Below, piece after piece: positions 34,428-41,132 of a stretch of 64,000 nt of DNA. Each line of letters begins with the position of its first letter. The first letter of the stretch is position 1. This stretch comes from Martinezella dioscoreae. Its GTDB lineage: Bacteria > Pseudomonadota > Alphaproteobacteria > Rhizobiales > Rhizobiaceae. The notes under the pieces are model-generated. The model worked only from the letters and a program-made list of their open reading frames with translations. It was not told where the DNA came from and ran no database searches. The stretch spans positions 62,001-126,000 of the forward strand of contig NZ_BLAJ01000004.1 of NCBI RefSeq assembly GCF_009176305.1, in the 5' to 3' direction. Both the position numbers and the translations under genes were made by a program.

Positions 34428-35767
34428 AGATCGGTGTAGGTAAGTTGACCGCGCCATCCCCCGTTGCCGCGCTTATCTGCGGCACGATCCTTATCCTGTC
34501 TGGCTGCGGTCAGAACGAAGAGGATCCGAAGGATCAGGTCGGACCAAATCCGACATTGCCGGCCCAGACGCAATATCTCATCCCACCGATGCATGTCGCG
34601 AAGGTGATCGGCTGGCAAAACGGCGACAAGCCAAAGGTTGCGGAAGGATTGCAGATAAAGGCGTTCGCGACAGGACTGAAGCACCCGCGTTCGGTTTATG
34701 TGCTGCCGAATGGCGATGTTCTTGCCGTGGAATCTGTTGCGCCGCCCGCGGCATCGATCAAGCGTCCCAAGGATCTGATCATGGGCTGGATCGAGTCGAT
34801 GGCGACATCTGCCGGCAGCAATGAAGGAAGCAACCGTATAACCTTGCTGCGTGACGCCGATGGGGATGGAGTTGCCGAAACGAAGAGCGTTTTTCTCGAT
34901 CATCTCGCCTCCCCTTTCGGTGTCGCTCTTGTCGGTAGCGACCTGTATGTCGCGGAGACGGACAAGATCATGCGTTATCCATACAAGACGGGAGAGACGA
35001 GCATCCCCGATCCGGGAACGAAACTTACCGATTTGCCCGGCGGACCCATCGATCACCATTGGACCAAGAGCCTTGTGGCGAGCCCTGATGGTACGCTACT
35101 TTATGTCGGTGTCGGCTCGAACAGCAATATCACGGAAAACGGCATACAGGCTGAAATGGACCGCGCCTCCATCTGGGAGGTCGATAGAGCAACGGGGCGC
35201 CATCGCATCTTCGCGGATGGATTGAGAAATCCGAATGGTCTTTCCTGGGAGCCGCAGACGCACGCTCTCTGGGCAGTCGTCAACGAGCGCGATGAGCTAG
35301 GTCCCAATCTCGTGCCGGACTATATGACTTCGGTGAAGGAGGGCGGCTTCTATGGTTGGCCGTACAGCTATTTTGGCAAGAACATCGATCCCAGGGTCAT
35401 GCCGCAAAGACCAGACCTTGTGGCGAAGGCAATCGTTCCGGATTACGCGCTGAGTTCGCACGTGGCGCCCCTTGGGATGGTCTTCTATACCGGTACCAGT
35501 TTGCCGGAAGCGTATCGCGGCGGTGCCTTCGTCGGCGAGCACGGGAGTTGGAATCGACACCAATTCAACGGCTACAAGGTGGTCTTCGTCACATTCGCGG
35601 ACGGTCGGCCCAAAGGCCTTCCGCAAGACGTCGTGACCGGCTTCTTGAATGGCGACAACGAGGCGAGGGGCCGGCCGGTAGGTTTGGCGGTCGACAAGCC
35701 TGGCGCCTTGCTCATCGCCGATGACGTCGGCAATACGGTCTGGCGCGTTAGCTCGGCAGCGCCGTAA
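34424..35767 (+). CDS. PQQ-dependent sugar dehydrogenase-like lipoprotein (L-sorbosone/Gdh-B type)
   Basis: A 447-residue exported protein. The signal peptide ends in the lipobox LILSGC (Cys near residue 25), predicting membrane anchoring. The rest is a six-bladed beta-propeller: FATGLKHPRSVYVLPNGDVL, DADGDGVAETKSVFLDHLAS, PFGVALVGSDLYVAETD, GLRNPNGLSWEP, AFVGEHGSWNRHQFNGYKVV and GRPVGLAVDKPGALLIADD. These are characteristic of the glucose/sorbosone dehydrogenase family, which oxidises sugars with PQQ and passes electrons to the respiratory chain. No PQQ biosynthesis genes are in the window. Confidence 0.9.
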   Translation: MKIGVGKLTAPSPVAALICGTILILSGCGQNEEDPKDQVGPNPTLPAQTQYLIPPMHVAKVIGWQNGDKPKVAEGLQIKAFATGLKHPRSVYVLPNGDVLAVESVAPPAASIKRPKDLIMGWIESMATSAGSNEGSNRITLLRDADGDGVAETKSVFLDHLASPFGVALVGSDLYVAETDKIMRYPYKTGETSIPDPGTKLTDLPGGPIDHHWTKSLVASPDGTLLYVGVGSNSNITENGIQAEMDRASIWEVDRATGRHRIFADGLRNPNGLSWEPQTHALWAVVNERDELGPNLVPDYMTSVKEGGFYGWPYSYFGKNIDPRVMPQRPDLVAKAIVPDYALSSHVAPLGMVFYTGTSLPEAYRGGAFVGEHGSWNRHQFNGYKVVFVTFADGRPKGLPQDVVTGFLNGDNEARGRPVGLAVDKPGALLIADDVGNTVWRVSSAAP

Positions 35768-35952
35768 ACTTTACCGACGCCGTCGAGAAAGCGGTGTGCT
35801 TGGCCCGCGTTTCGCGCAATGCCGGCGGATCGAAAGGCGCCTTGAAGCGCCAGCATAGTCGCGGTCATCATGGCAAAGCCGCCCTGAACGAAATGAACTT
35901 GCATGCATTATGATGTGTTCATCCGATTTCATGTCGGATCTGGCTGACCTAA

Positions 35953-36156
35953 TCAGCCGCCATCGCGCTTCATTCTTTTGCGCATGGCTTTGCGATGTCT
36001 GCTGATGGCCTGCGCTTTTTCCCGAATACGCCGCTGGGATGGTTTCTCGTAGGCTCGTCGCTCCTTCATTTCCCGGAACAAGCCTTCACGCTGCATCTTT
36101 CGTTTGAGAACTCGGATTGCTTGTTCGATATTGTTGTCTCTTACCAGGACCTGCAT
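35953..36156 (-). CDS. rpsU: 30S ribosomal protein bS21, divergent paralogue
   Basis: A 67-residue basic protein. [40 protein letters not shown] and a Lys/Arg-rich tail give an unmistakable bS21. It is a little shorter than the housekeeping rhizobial S21 and its tail ([13 protein letters not shown]) differs from the form I know, suggesting a second, condition-specific copy; this needs the genome to confirm. GAGGAGAACAAA precedes the ATG. It lies 36 bases downstream of a 51-residue gene on the same strand and within the stress island. Confidence 0.9.
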   Translation of the reverse strand: MQVLVRDNNIEQAIRVLKRKMQREGLFREMKERRAYEKPSQRRIREKAQAISRHRKAMRKRMKRDGG

Positions 36157-36192
36157 TTTGTTCTCCTCACTATTGGTGATGAATGGCGGCCG

Positions 36193-36348
36193 TCAGCCGA
36201 GTTGCTCGGCTATCAGCTTCTGAAGCTCCTCGCGGGTGAGCAAACAGGGATAGGGTTTCCAGCTTTTGTCGGGGAGCTGGTTGATGGGTTGATCGCATCC
36301 GCGCGGCTTCACCGCCGCGAGCGCGTCGATTGCCTTTGATTTTTTCAA
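36193..36348 (-). CDS. 51-residue protein of unknown function, TTG start, upstream of rpsU
   Basis: Short gene read from TTG at 36348 with AGGAGA 7 bases upstream. The product is KKSKAIDALAAVKPRGCDQP then INQLPDKSWKPYPCLLTREE and a C-terminal helix LQKLIAEQLG. Two cysteines and the compact PYPCLLTREEL turn look like a real folded peptide. No ATG is available in this frame near the ribosome site; an ATT two bases earlier is out of frame. Probably co-transcribed with the S21 paralogue. Not recognised; support is the ribosome site and protein-like composition. Confidence 0.5.
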   Translation of the reverse strand: MKKSKAIDALAAVKPRGCDQPINQLPDKSWKPYPCLLTREELQKLIAEQLG

Positions 36349-36595
36349 TGAAATCTCCTGCGCCGGCCACTAAGCCAGCGCTCATGTCAATGGATGATGG
36401 AAGCGCCCGTCACGTCATCGGACGGAGGGCAAGGAACGGACCGCATGATGGGTCGGGCGATTAAGGCCTGGACCAGCCATTGCAATGCAACGGGCGAGCG
36501 GAACCGCATATCTCAAGCCGATAAATGGGTATCGAATTCCGATGTTGCAAGGGGGCAACATCTTCCCAACGTCTAGGGCATGTGGGGCCCGCGTA

Positions 36596-37093
36596 TCACA
36601 CATCGGGGGGAATATGGGAATCGACACCGATCGTTTTCAGATTGTTGCGAACCTTGACGACACCGGGCGTAGACAGCCCAAGCGCTTCCGCCTGTTCGGC
36701 AGCCGCCTGCGTTTCGACACTGCCTTCCAATGTTACGATACCGTCCTCGGCATGAACCTCGATGCTGTCTGCATCGATTTCTTTGCTTTCGATGAACCGT
36801 TCGGTAATCGCCGCTTCCAGTTCATCGTTATCGATACGGCTGGGTGGCAATGGCCCAATCGTGTGGGCCGTGTCTTCCTCAAGCCCGTTCGTGTCCGCGT
36901 TATCTCCAATCAGGCCAGAGGGGGTATCTTCGTCAAAGTTCGCTGGAGTGGTGCCATATTCTCGATTTTCCGGTTCGGTCGAACCTAGGGCGCTTTCGTC
37001 GGAATATGGCCAGCCTTCGCGGGCATCGCGATCCTGATAGTCGCGATAGTCCTCTTCTCGCGACAGCGATTTCTTCTTTCGAAACTGTGTCAT
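36596..37093 (-). CDS. BON-domain protein
   Basis: A 165-residue protein without signal peptide. Residues 1-90 are acidic and polar (SREEDYRDYQDRDAREGWPY), probably disordered. Residues 95-160 form one BON domain: LEAAITERFIESKEIDADSI, EVHAEDGIVTLEGSVETQ, AEALGLSTPGVVKVRNNLKT, with the conserved glycines. BON domains bind phospholipid or other ligands in stress proteins such as OsmY and Kbp. Start trimmed to 37093, after AAAGGAGATTGGCT. It follows the 49-residue gene at 37176 by 82 bases and may be read from the EcfG promoter at 37352. Confidence 0.87.
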   Translation of the reverse strand: MTQFRKKKSLSREEDYRDYQDRDAREGWPYSDESALGSTEPENREYGTTPANFDEDTPSGLIGDNADTNGLEEDTAHTIGPLPPSRIDNDELEAAITERFIESKEIDADSIEVHAEDGIVTLEGSVETQAAAEQAEALGLSTPGVVKVRNNLKTIGVDSHIPPDV

Positions 37094-37175
37094 AGCCAAT
37101 CTCCTTTCCTTCAGCTCAAGAAACACGCTAAGCTCCGATTTGCTTCTCGGACGCCCATCCGGCTCCGCCGATCTG

Positions 37176-37325
37176 TTAGTGGTGCTTGAAATATTGCACC
37201 TCGCGCTCATGCTTTTCGGCCGCCTCGCGGGTCTTGAACGTCCCGAGATTCTTGCGCTTGTGTGTCTTCGGATCGAGCTTGCGTGAGTAGAGACGATATT
37301 CACCGGATTTCAGTTTGCGGATCAT
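37176..37325 (-). CDS. 49-residue basic protein of unknown function
   Basis: Short gene with AAGGAGAAA 6 bases before ATG 37325. The product begins MIRKLKSGEYRLYSRKLDP and continues KTHKRKNLGTFKTREAAEKH to a C-terminal HEREVQYFKHH. The layout (short beta strands GEYRLYSRK and NLGTFKTREAAEKHE) recalls the Arm/AP2-like N-terminal DNA-binding domains of integrases, in which 'G.F.T.EEAA..' is common, but at 49 residues it is free-standing. It has a consensus-like EcfG promoter 27 bases upstream. Role unknown. Confidence 0.68.
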   Translation of the reverse strand: MIRKLKSGEYRLYSRKLDPKTHKRKNLGTFKTREAAEKHEREVQYFKHH

Positions 37326-37351
37326 GACGGTTTCTCCTTTGCTATGGATAT

Positions 37352-37376
37352 AACCCCCGTCGGCAGCCCTGGTTCC
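37352..37376 (-). promoter_or_regulatory. EcfG-type stress promoter for the 49-residue protein and BON gene
   Basis: Minus strand GGAAC, 16 nt, GGTT, 27 bases before the ATG at 37325; 8 of 9 consensus bases. Confidence 0.63.
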
Positions 37377-37545
37377 GATCGTGCCAAGCCGCGATAAAAG
37401 CCCATCCGAAAGGAAAGACCGGCTTTTCCTTCGCCTGTATCGAGGAGGAAATCATTCCGCGCGCCGTTCGCCGGCGCTTTCTCTCTCTGCCAAAATAAGC
37501 GAAGATCTTTTGCCTGGGATCGCCTTCGGGATTGCCGTGAACTGC

Positions 37546-37959
37546 CTACCAGCCGTAGCTGAAGGTAGCGCCACTGCCATTATCCCCATCCTGCTCCACA
37601 TCGGTTTCAGTATTTCGTCCGTACTGGAAAATGCCATAGGCATTGTTGTTGCCGTTCTGCCGCAAGGTTGCGGAATGACCATTGCCCTGCTGCTGGATGA
37701 AGCCGAGATTACCTCGGCCGGCCTGGGCAATGCCAGCCGCGTTCCCCCGGCCCAGCTGCCGGATGTCGGCGTCTTTCAGGCCGCGGTACAGCGAATAGAC
37801 GCGCAGTCCGGTCGAGAAAAGATCCGCATCCTCGGCATTATCAGGCACAAGGTTGAACGAGATCCGGCCACCGGCATAGGCTGGCGCGGACAAGGCGACC
37901 TGTCCCAGGCTCCCGGCAAGAAGAGTGATGGTAAGGATCTTAAACACGCTGCGGGTCAT
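37546..37959 (-). CDS. Curlin-repeat protein (CsgB/CsgA-like)
   Basis: A 137-residue secreted protein: signal peptide MTRSVFKILTITLLAGSLGQ with cleavage near AYAG, a 40-residue lead segment, then about six imperfect curlin repeats of the QxGxxN type (QLGRGN, QAGRGN, QQGNGH, QNGNNN, QYGRNT, QDGDNG). Such repeats stack as an extracellular amyloid. The start at 37959 has GGAG upstream; an ATG at 37971 is also in frame. The longer non-repeat N-part distinguishes it from the protein at 38659, so it may be the nucleator, but this is a guess. Confidence 0.82.
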   Translation of the reverse strand: MTRSVFKILTITLLAGSLGQVALSAPAYAGGRISFNLVPDNAEDADLFSTGLRVYSLYRGLKDADIRQLGRGNAAGIAQAGRGNLGFIQQQGNGHSATLRQNGNNNAYGIFQYGRNTETDVEQDGDNGSGATFSYGW

Positions 37960-38083
37960 CCTGATCTCCATTGGCCGGCTGTCTGAGCCGATGACCAACC
38001 TTCGCATCTTTAAGCTGAACCCAGTCGGAATTGCCCGTTCAGTTGTGGTTCAGTCGTCTGGAATTGCGTGAAACCAAAGAGAC

Positions 38084-38122
38084 AGAGCGGTTCAGAGGCT
38101 CCGTGAGAAACTGAACCGCTCT
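38084..38122. terminator. 12-bp stem hairpin in the curli cluster
   Basis: Perfect 12-bp stem, AGAGCGGTTCAG paired with CTGAACCGCTCT, around a 15-nt loop. It lies 17 bases beyond the 38139 terminator on the leftward path. It could be a second terminator or a regulatory/processing hairpin in the leader of the curlin-like gene at 37959. Confidence 0.45.
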
Positions 38123-38138
38123 AAACCTGATCGAAAGC

Positions 38139-38167
38139 AAAAGGGCGCCAGGAGCCGGCGCCCTTTT
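38139..38167 (-). terminator. Rho-independent terminator after csgH
   Basis: Perfect 11-bp stem AAAAGGGCGCC/GGCGCCCTTTT with a 7-nt loop, 29 bases beyond the csgH stop. On the minus strand it is followed by TTTTGCTTT, a good terminator. Confidence 0.8.
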
Positions 38168-38195
38168 AAAGGGATTTGCAGAGTTTGGAGGCCGA

Positions 38196-38594
38196 TTAGT
38201 TGTCGCCGACCTGCTTCGTGCAGCTGAAACTCTTATCTCCGATCACAATATCCAGCGTTGCCCTGTATGCGGTTCCTTTGGAGCCGAGCGAGACGGAGCT
38301 GAGGATTGCCGGATGCCCGGCCGTGGCATCGAAATCGCCACTCTGGTTGATCATGGAACTTCCACCGTCTCCCGATTTTTCGACGCGAAACGTGTAAGTC
38401 CCGCCGACATGCGTGTCGGCGTGGACGAGCGCATCCAGTCTCACCATACCTGCTCCAGGCGTTGCTTTGATTTCGCAAAGCCCCGCATCGTCAGATTGGT
38501 TGGCAGTCGTCATGGCCGCAACGGCGCCGACGGGAAGCAGGACCAGCGCGAGGATCGTCATCAGTCGGCGTGGATGTTTGACGCTATTTGGCAT
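38196..38594 (-). CDS. csgH: Curli assembly protein CsgH-like
   Basis: A 132-residue exported protein. The N-terminus is a signal peptide (LMTILALVLLPVGAVAAMTT). The mature domain has two spaced cysteines (GLCEIKATP near the start and SFSCTKQVG at the end) and alternating beta strands (VRLDALVHADTHVGGTYTFR, STASAG-like FDATAGHPAILSSVSLG). This fits the alphaproteobacterial CsgH/CsgC family, periplasmic chaperones that prevent premature curlin aggregation. It is placed between the two curlin genes, which supports the call. Confidence 0.8.
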   Translation of the reverse strand: MPNSVKHPRRLMTILALVLLPVGAVAAMTTANQSDDAGLCEIKATPGAGMVRLDALVHADTHVGGTYTFRVEKSGDGGSSMINQSGDFDATAGHPAILSSVSLGSKGTAYRATLDIVIGDKSFSCTKQVGDN

Positions 38595-38658
38595 GGGTCA
38601 TCTCCCCAAATGGTCTGCTGTCGCGTTTGTGACTTCTTTCACGTCATCGCGCGGTCGC

Positions 38659-39096
38659 TTAAGGGCAGGCCTGGACGAAGGCCGCGACATTGCCGTTGCC
38701 GCCCTGGCTGACATTGGCGCTGCAGCCATGGCCGACCTGGACGCCAGCCGCGATGTTGCCATTGCCGTCCTGGGTAAGAATGGTCGTGTGGTTGGAGCCA
38801 AACTGGCCGATGCCAGCTATGTTGCGGTCACCGTTCTGATAGGTGGCGCCGTAATTGTCATTGCCTTCCTGACCGATAGCCGAAAGGTTGTGGCGGCCAT
38901 ATTGATGGCCGACGATCCGGTTGTAGGCGCCGTTCTGGTAGGTTCTGATGCGGTTTGCATACCCTTCCTGAGCGCCGCCGGCGGAGTTCGACCAGCCATA
39001 TTGTTCGATACGCACATCGTTGGCCATGGCGGGGGCCGCGGCGGTGATGCCGACGAGAGCGACGAGTGCGGTTGCAATGAAAGACGTGCGGATCAT
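38659..39096 (-). CDS. Major curlin-like repeat protein (CsgA-like)
   Basis: A 145-residue secreted amyloid subunit. The signal peptide is MIRTSFIATALVALVGITAA with cleavage near AMAN. From about residue 40 there are roughly eight QxGxxN-type units (QNGAYN, QYGRHN, QEGNDN, QNGDRN, QFGSNH, QDGNGN, QVGHGC, QGGNGN) spaced about 9-13 residues. Two cysteines near the C-terminus (GCSAN, QACP) are unusual for curlin. A GAGGAGACACAG precedes the ATG. It heads the leftward set csgA-like, csgH, csgB-like; export genes csgG/E/F are not in the window. Confidence 0.85.
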   Translation of the reverse strand: MIRTSFIATALVALVGITAAAPAMANDVRIEQYGWSNSAGGAQEGYANRIRTYQNGAYNRIVGHQYGRHNLSAIGQEGNDNYGATYQNGDRNIAGIGQFGSNHTTILTQDGNGNIAAGVQVGHGCSANVSQGGNGNVAAFVQACP

Positions 39097-39449
39097 GACT
39101 GTGTCTCCTCAGGCGGATAAGACCGCGGTTGAACGTCTTTCTTTTAGACGCCGCCTTCGGAACAGAAGCTGAAAGCACCATTCAGCCCGGGTTCATTCGC
39201 GGAGATCGGTACCAGCCTCTCGCAATTAGCGTTCCGAAGAAATGACATGGTGGCTCATTGGTTTCTAGCGAGCTGGCAGCTACCCGCACGATGAAAATGG
39301 ATATAGGCCGGCGATTGTCTGCTCTGAAGGTCGGAAACATCGCAGGTAAAGAGCTTCTGCTCGTCGCATTAAAAAAACAATGCAACGGCTTGGTGCATGC
39401 GAAGCCCCGCGGGCCGCCTCCCTTGGATCAAGATCAATGTGGCTCGGTG
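39097..39449. other. Gene-free region upstream of the curli cluster
   Basis: About 350 bases between the curlin start and the MalK remnant. It should hold the curli promoter. The open frames here are short, lack ribosome sites and look like no known protein. A small stem GCATT/AATGC encloses an A-run near 39367-39384. Nothing else is supported. Confidence 0.4.
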
Positions 39450-39626
39450 CTATGAAAATCTGTGTTCCTTCCCGGTCAACGGCGTGGCGAACAAAGCCTC
39501 GCCGATCTGGATCGGTCGATCGCCGTCGGTGCGTGCGACAAGTGATATCAGTTCGGGGACATCAAGATGAACGACCGTGTCGGCGCCGAGCCACTCGATA
39601 TGGCGCCCGATCTCGATGCCGCCCCC
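39450..39626 (-). pseudogene. C-terminal remnant of a MalK/UgpC-type sugar ABC ATPase
   Basis: About 58 residues in one frame: IEIGRHIEWLGADTVVHLDV, then LISLVARTDGDRPIQIGEAL, ending LTGKEHRFS. This matches the TOBE-type C-terminal domain of sugar-importer ATPases (pattern: EwLGaDt, aR.dG, G..l, HrF). The nucleotide-binding domain is missing: upstream of 39626 the frame turns into unrelated sequence. The remnant abuts, back to back, a LacI fragment that also lacks its N-terminus. Not expected to be functional. Confidence 0.6.
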
Positions 39627-39647
39627 TTGATCAATGCAGCACGGACA

Positions 39648-39860
39648 AGCGCTATTCGGGTTCCTGAAGATCTTGCGATCATCGGCTACGACAACTCTCC
39701 GATGGCCGCCATGCCGCTCGTCGGCCTGACGAGCGTCGATCAATACCAGATGCTGCTCGGGCGGACGGCTGTGGAGGTGCTGCTCGGCAGGATCGATGGC
39801 CGGCGCGAGGCCAGACATCCGCTGATCGAACCCCGCGTGGAATTGCGCGGCACCACTTGA
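39648..39860 (+). pseudogene. C-terminal remnant of a LacI-family regulator
   Basis: About 70 residues that match the end of LacI/GalR effector domains: IRVPEDLAIIGYDNSPMAAM, PLVGLTSVDQYQMLLGRTAV, then VLLGRIDGRREARHPLIEPR and ELRGTT. The DNA-binding domain and most of the ligand domain are absent. The frame continues upstream to 39567 only as sequence antisense to the MalK remnant. Non-functional as a repressor. Confidence 0.65.
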
Positions 39861-40067
39861 CGCGCGATCCGGACGAAAAGGTAGTAAGACGCACCCGGTC
39901 GTGTCCGCCGCCCCTGCTCGGCATGGGGACAGCCGGATAGCTAACCGCTGTTTGCAAAGGCAGACGGGAAACATGCCGGTGCCAGCAATTGGACCGAGGA
40001 TTTTTTCCTCCGCCCGATTGCCGGTTTGTCTACTGGCTTTGGCCAGCGCGGCTTGCTGTTCGTTTTT

Positions 40068-40682
40068 TCAGAACTTGTAGCTCGCGCCAACAAGCACCTT
40101 GTTCTGAGTGGCGCCGAACTCCCCGATCGCCGACCCGAAATCCTTGTTTCCAAAATCGGAATAGCGGTATTCGCCGCGAATGATGACATTATCCGTGAAG
40201 GCGTGCTCGATGCCGCCGCCGGCCGTCCAGCCGATCAGGATATCGTCTTTTTTCCCAACGCCGGGGGCATCAACCTTGCCGCCGGCGGCAGCGAGACCGG
40301 CTGTCGCAAAGAGCAGCGTCCGGTCCAGGGCGTAACCGACGCGAGCGCGGCCCGACGCATCCCATTCGAGATCCGCTTCCTTCTTGTCCTTGAAATTGTA
40401 GTTGAAGTCGTTTTCGATACCGTAGACGATATTGCCGGATTGGAAATTATATCCGGCATGAACGCCAGCCGTGCCACCGTCGAGATTGCGGTCGGTGCCC
40501 AGAACGGTCCCTTTGTTCCAGACATAGCCGCCCTGTCCGCCGAGATAGAAGCCGGACCAGTCATAGGCCGAATAAGCCTGTTCGGCGGCTGGCGCAGAAC
40601 GCTCATAGGTGAGGTCGGCGGCGAGGGCCGGAACGGCCAGGAACGACGCCAGGGCGCCGACGACGAAAAGCTTGATATGCAT
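40068..40682 (-). CDS. Outer-membrane beta-barrel protein (Omp25/Omp31-like porin family)
   Basis: A 204-residue protein with signal peptide MHIKLFVVGALASFLAVPAL (cleavage after LAA). YDWSGFYLGGQGGYVWNKGT and GGTAGVHAGYNFQSGNIVYG are the opening strands of the rhizobial/Brucella Omp25/Omp31/RopB barrel family. It continues as alternating strands (GRARVGYALDRTLLFATAGL, IIRGEYRYSDFG) and ends with aromatic NKVLVGASYKF, the BAM-recognised C-terminus. It is intact, although flanked by decayed genes on both sides. It probably contributes to envelope integrity. Confidence 0.9.
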   Translation of the reverse strand: MHIKLFVVGALASFLAVPALAADLTYERSAPAAEQAYSAYDWSGFYLGGQGGYVWNKGTVLGTDRNLDGGTAGVHAGYNFQSGNIVYGIENDFNYNFKDKKEADLEWDASGRARVGYALDRTLLFATAGLAAAGGKVDAPGVGKKDDILIGWTAGGGIEHAFTDNVIIRGEYRYSDFGNKDFGSAIGEFGATQNKVLVGASYKF

Positions 40683-41132
40683 AATGGCAGTGCCTCATGT
40701 TTTGCACCAGCGGAAAGGCGTTCGCGTGTCGCATCCGCCCGGCTCATAGGGTGACTATGTCGTCCCGCAAGATTGCTGTGTGTGCTTTCATGTTCATTTT
40801 TGTTGCGACGGCGAAAAAACACTGGGGAGTGTCAAAAGGTGCAAGGTCGGCGGGTTGTCGGATTTGAAAACGGGGCCATCCCGGCGCGTCCCATGCCGCG
40901 TGATTTCGCAGGAAACATCCAGGCCCATGCGGTCAGCGCTTTTCGGCCGCCCCGAACACAGGTTTGGCCGCGAAGCGAAGAAGTCGATGAAGGTTCGAAC
41001 CTTCATGCGTTCGGCGGCGGGCTTGATAATTCTTGAGCCCCCGGCGGAAACCTTGATTGCGAAGGCGCCGGGCATGTACATGTGATGGGAACCGCATTGC
41101 TATTCCAGAAGCGGATAAGGTTGGAGAGCCGC
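40683..41132. other. 450-base region with little coding evidence
   Basis: It separates the outer-membrane protein and KbaZ-like genes, which diverge. It should hold both promoters. A possible LysR C-terminal remnant is listed separately at 40968-41060. No other supported feature. Confidence 0.4.
40968..41060 (-). pseudogene. Possible C-terminal remnant of a LysR-type regulator
   Basis: On the minus strand a short frame reads AIKVSAGGSRIIKPAAERMK followed by VRTFIDFFASR. The 'KVRTFIDFFA' helix is the usual last helix of LysR-family proteins, but no further LysR sequence is found before or after. Weak evidence, suggestive because it lies beside two clearer gene remnants. Confidence 0.28.

Noticed and set aside
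36170-36385. A 71-residue minus-strand frame upstream of rpsU.
   Set aside because: The overlapping TTG-started frame at 36193-36348 has a better ribosome site and more protein-like sequence; both cannot be real.
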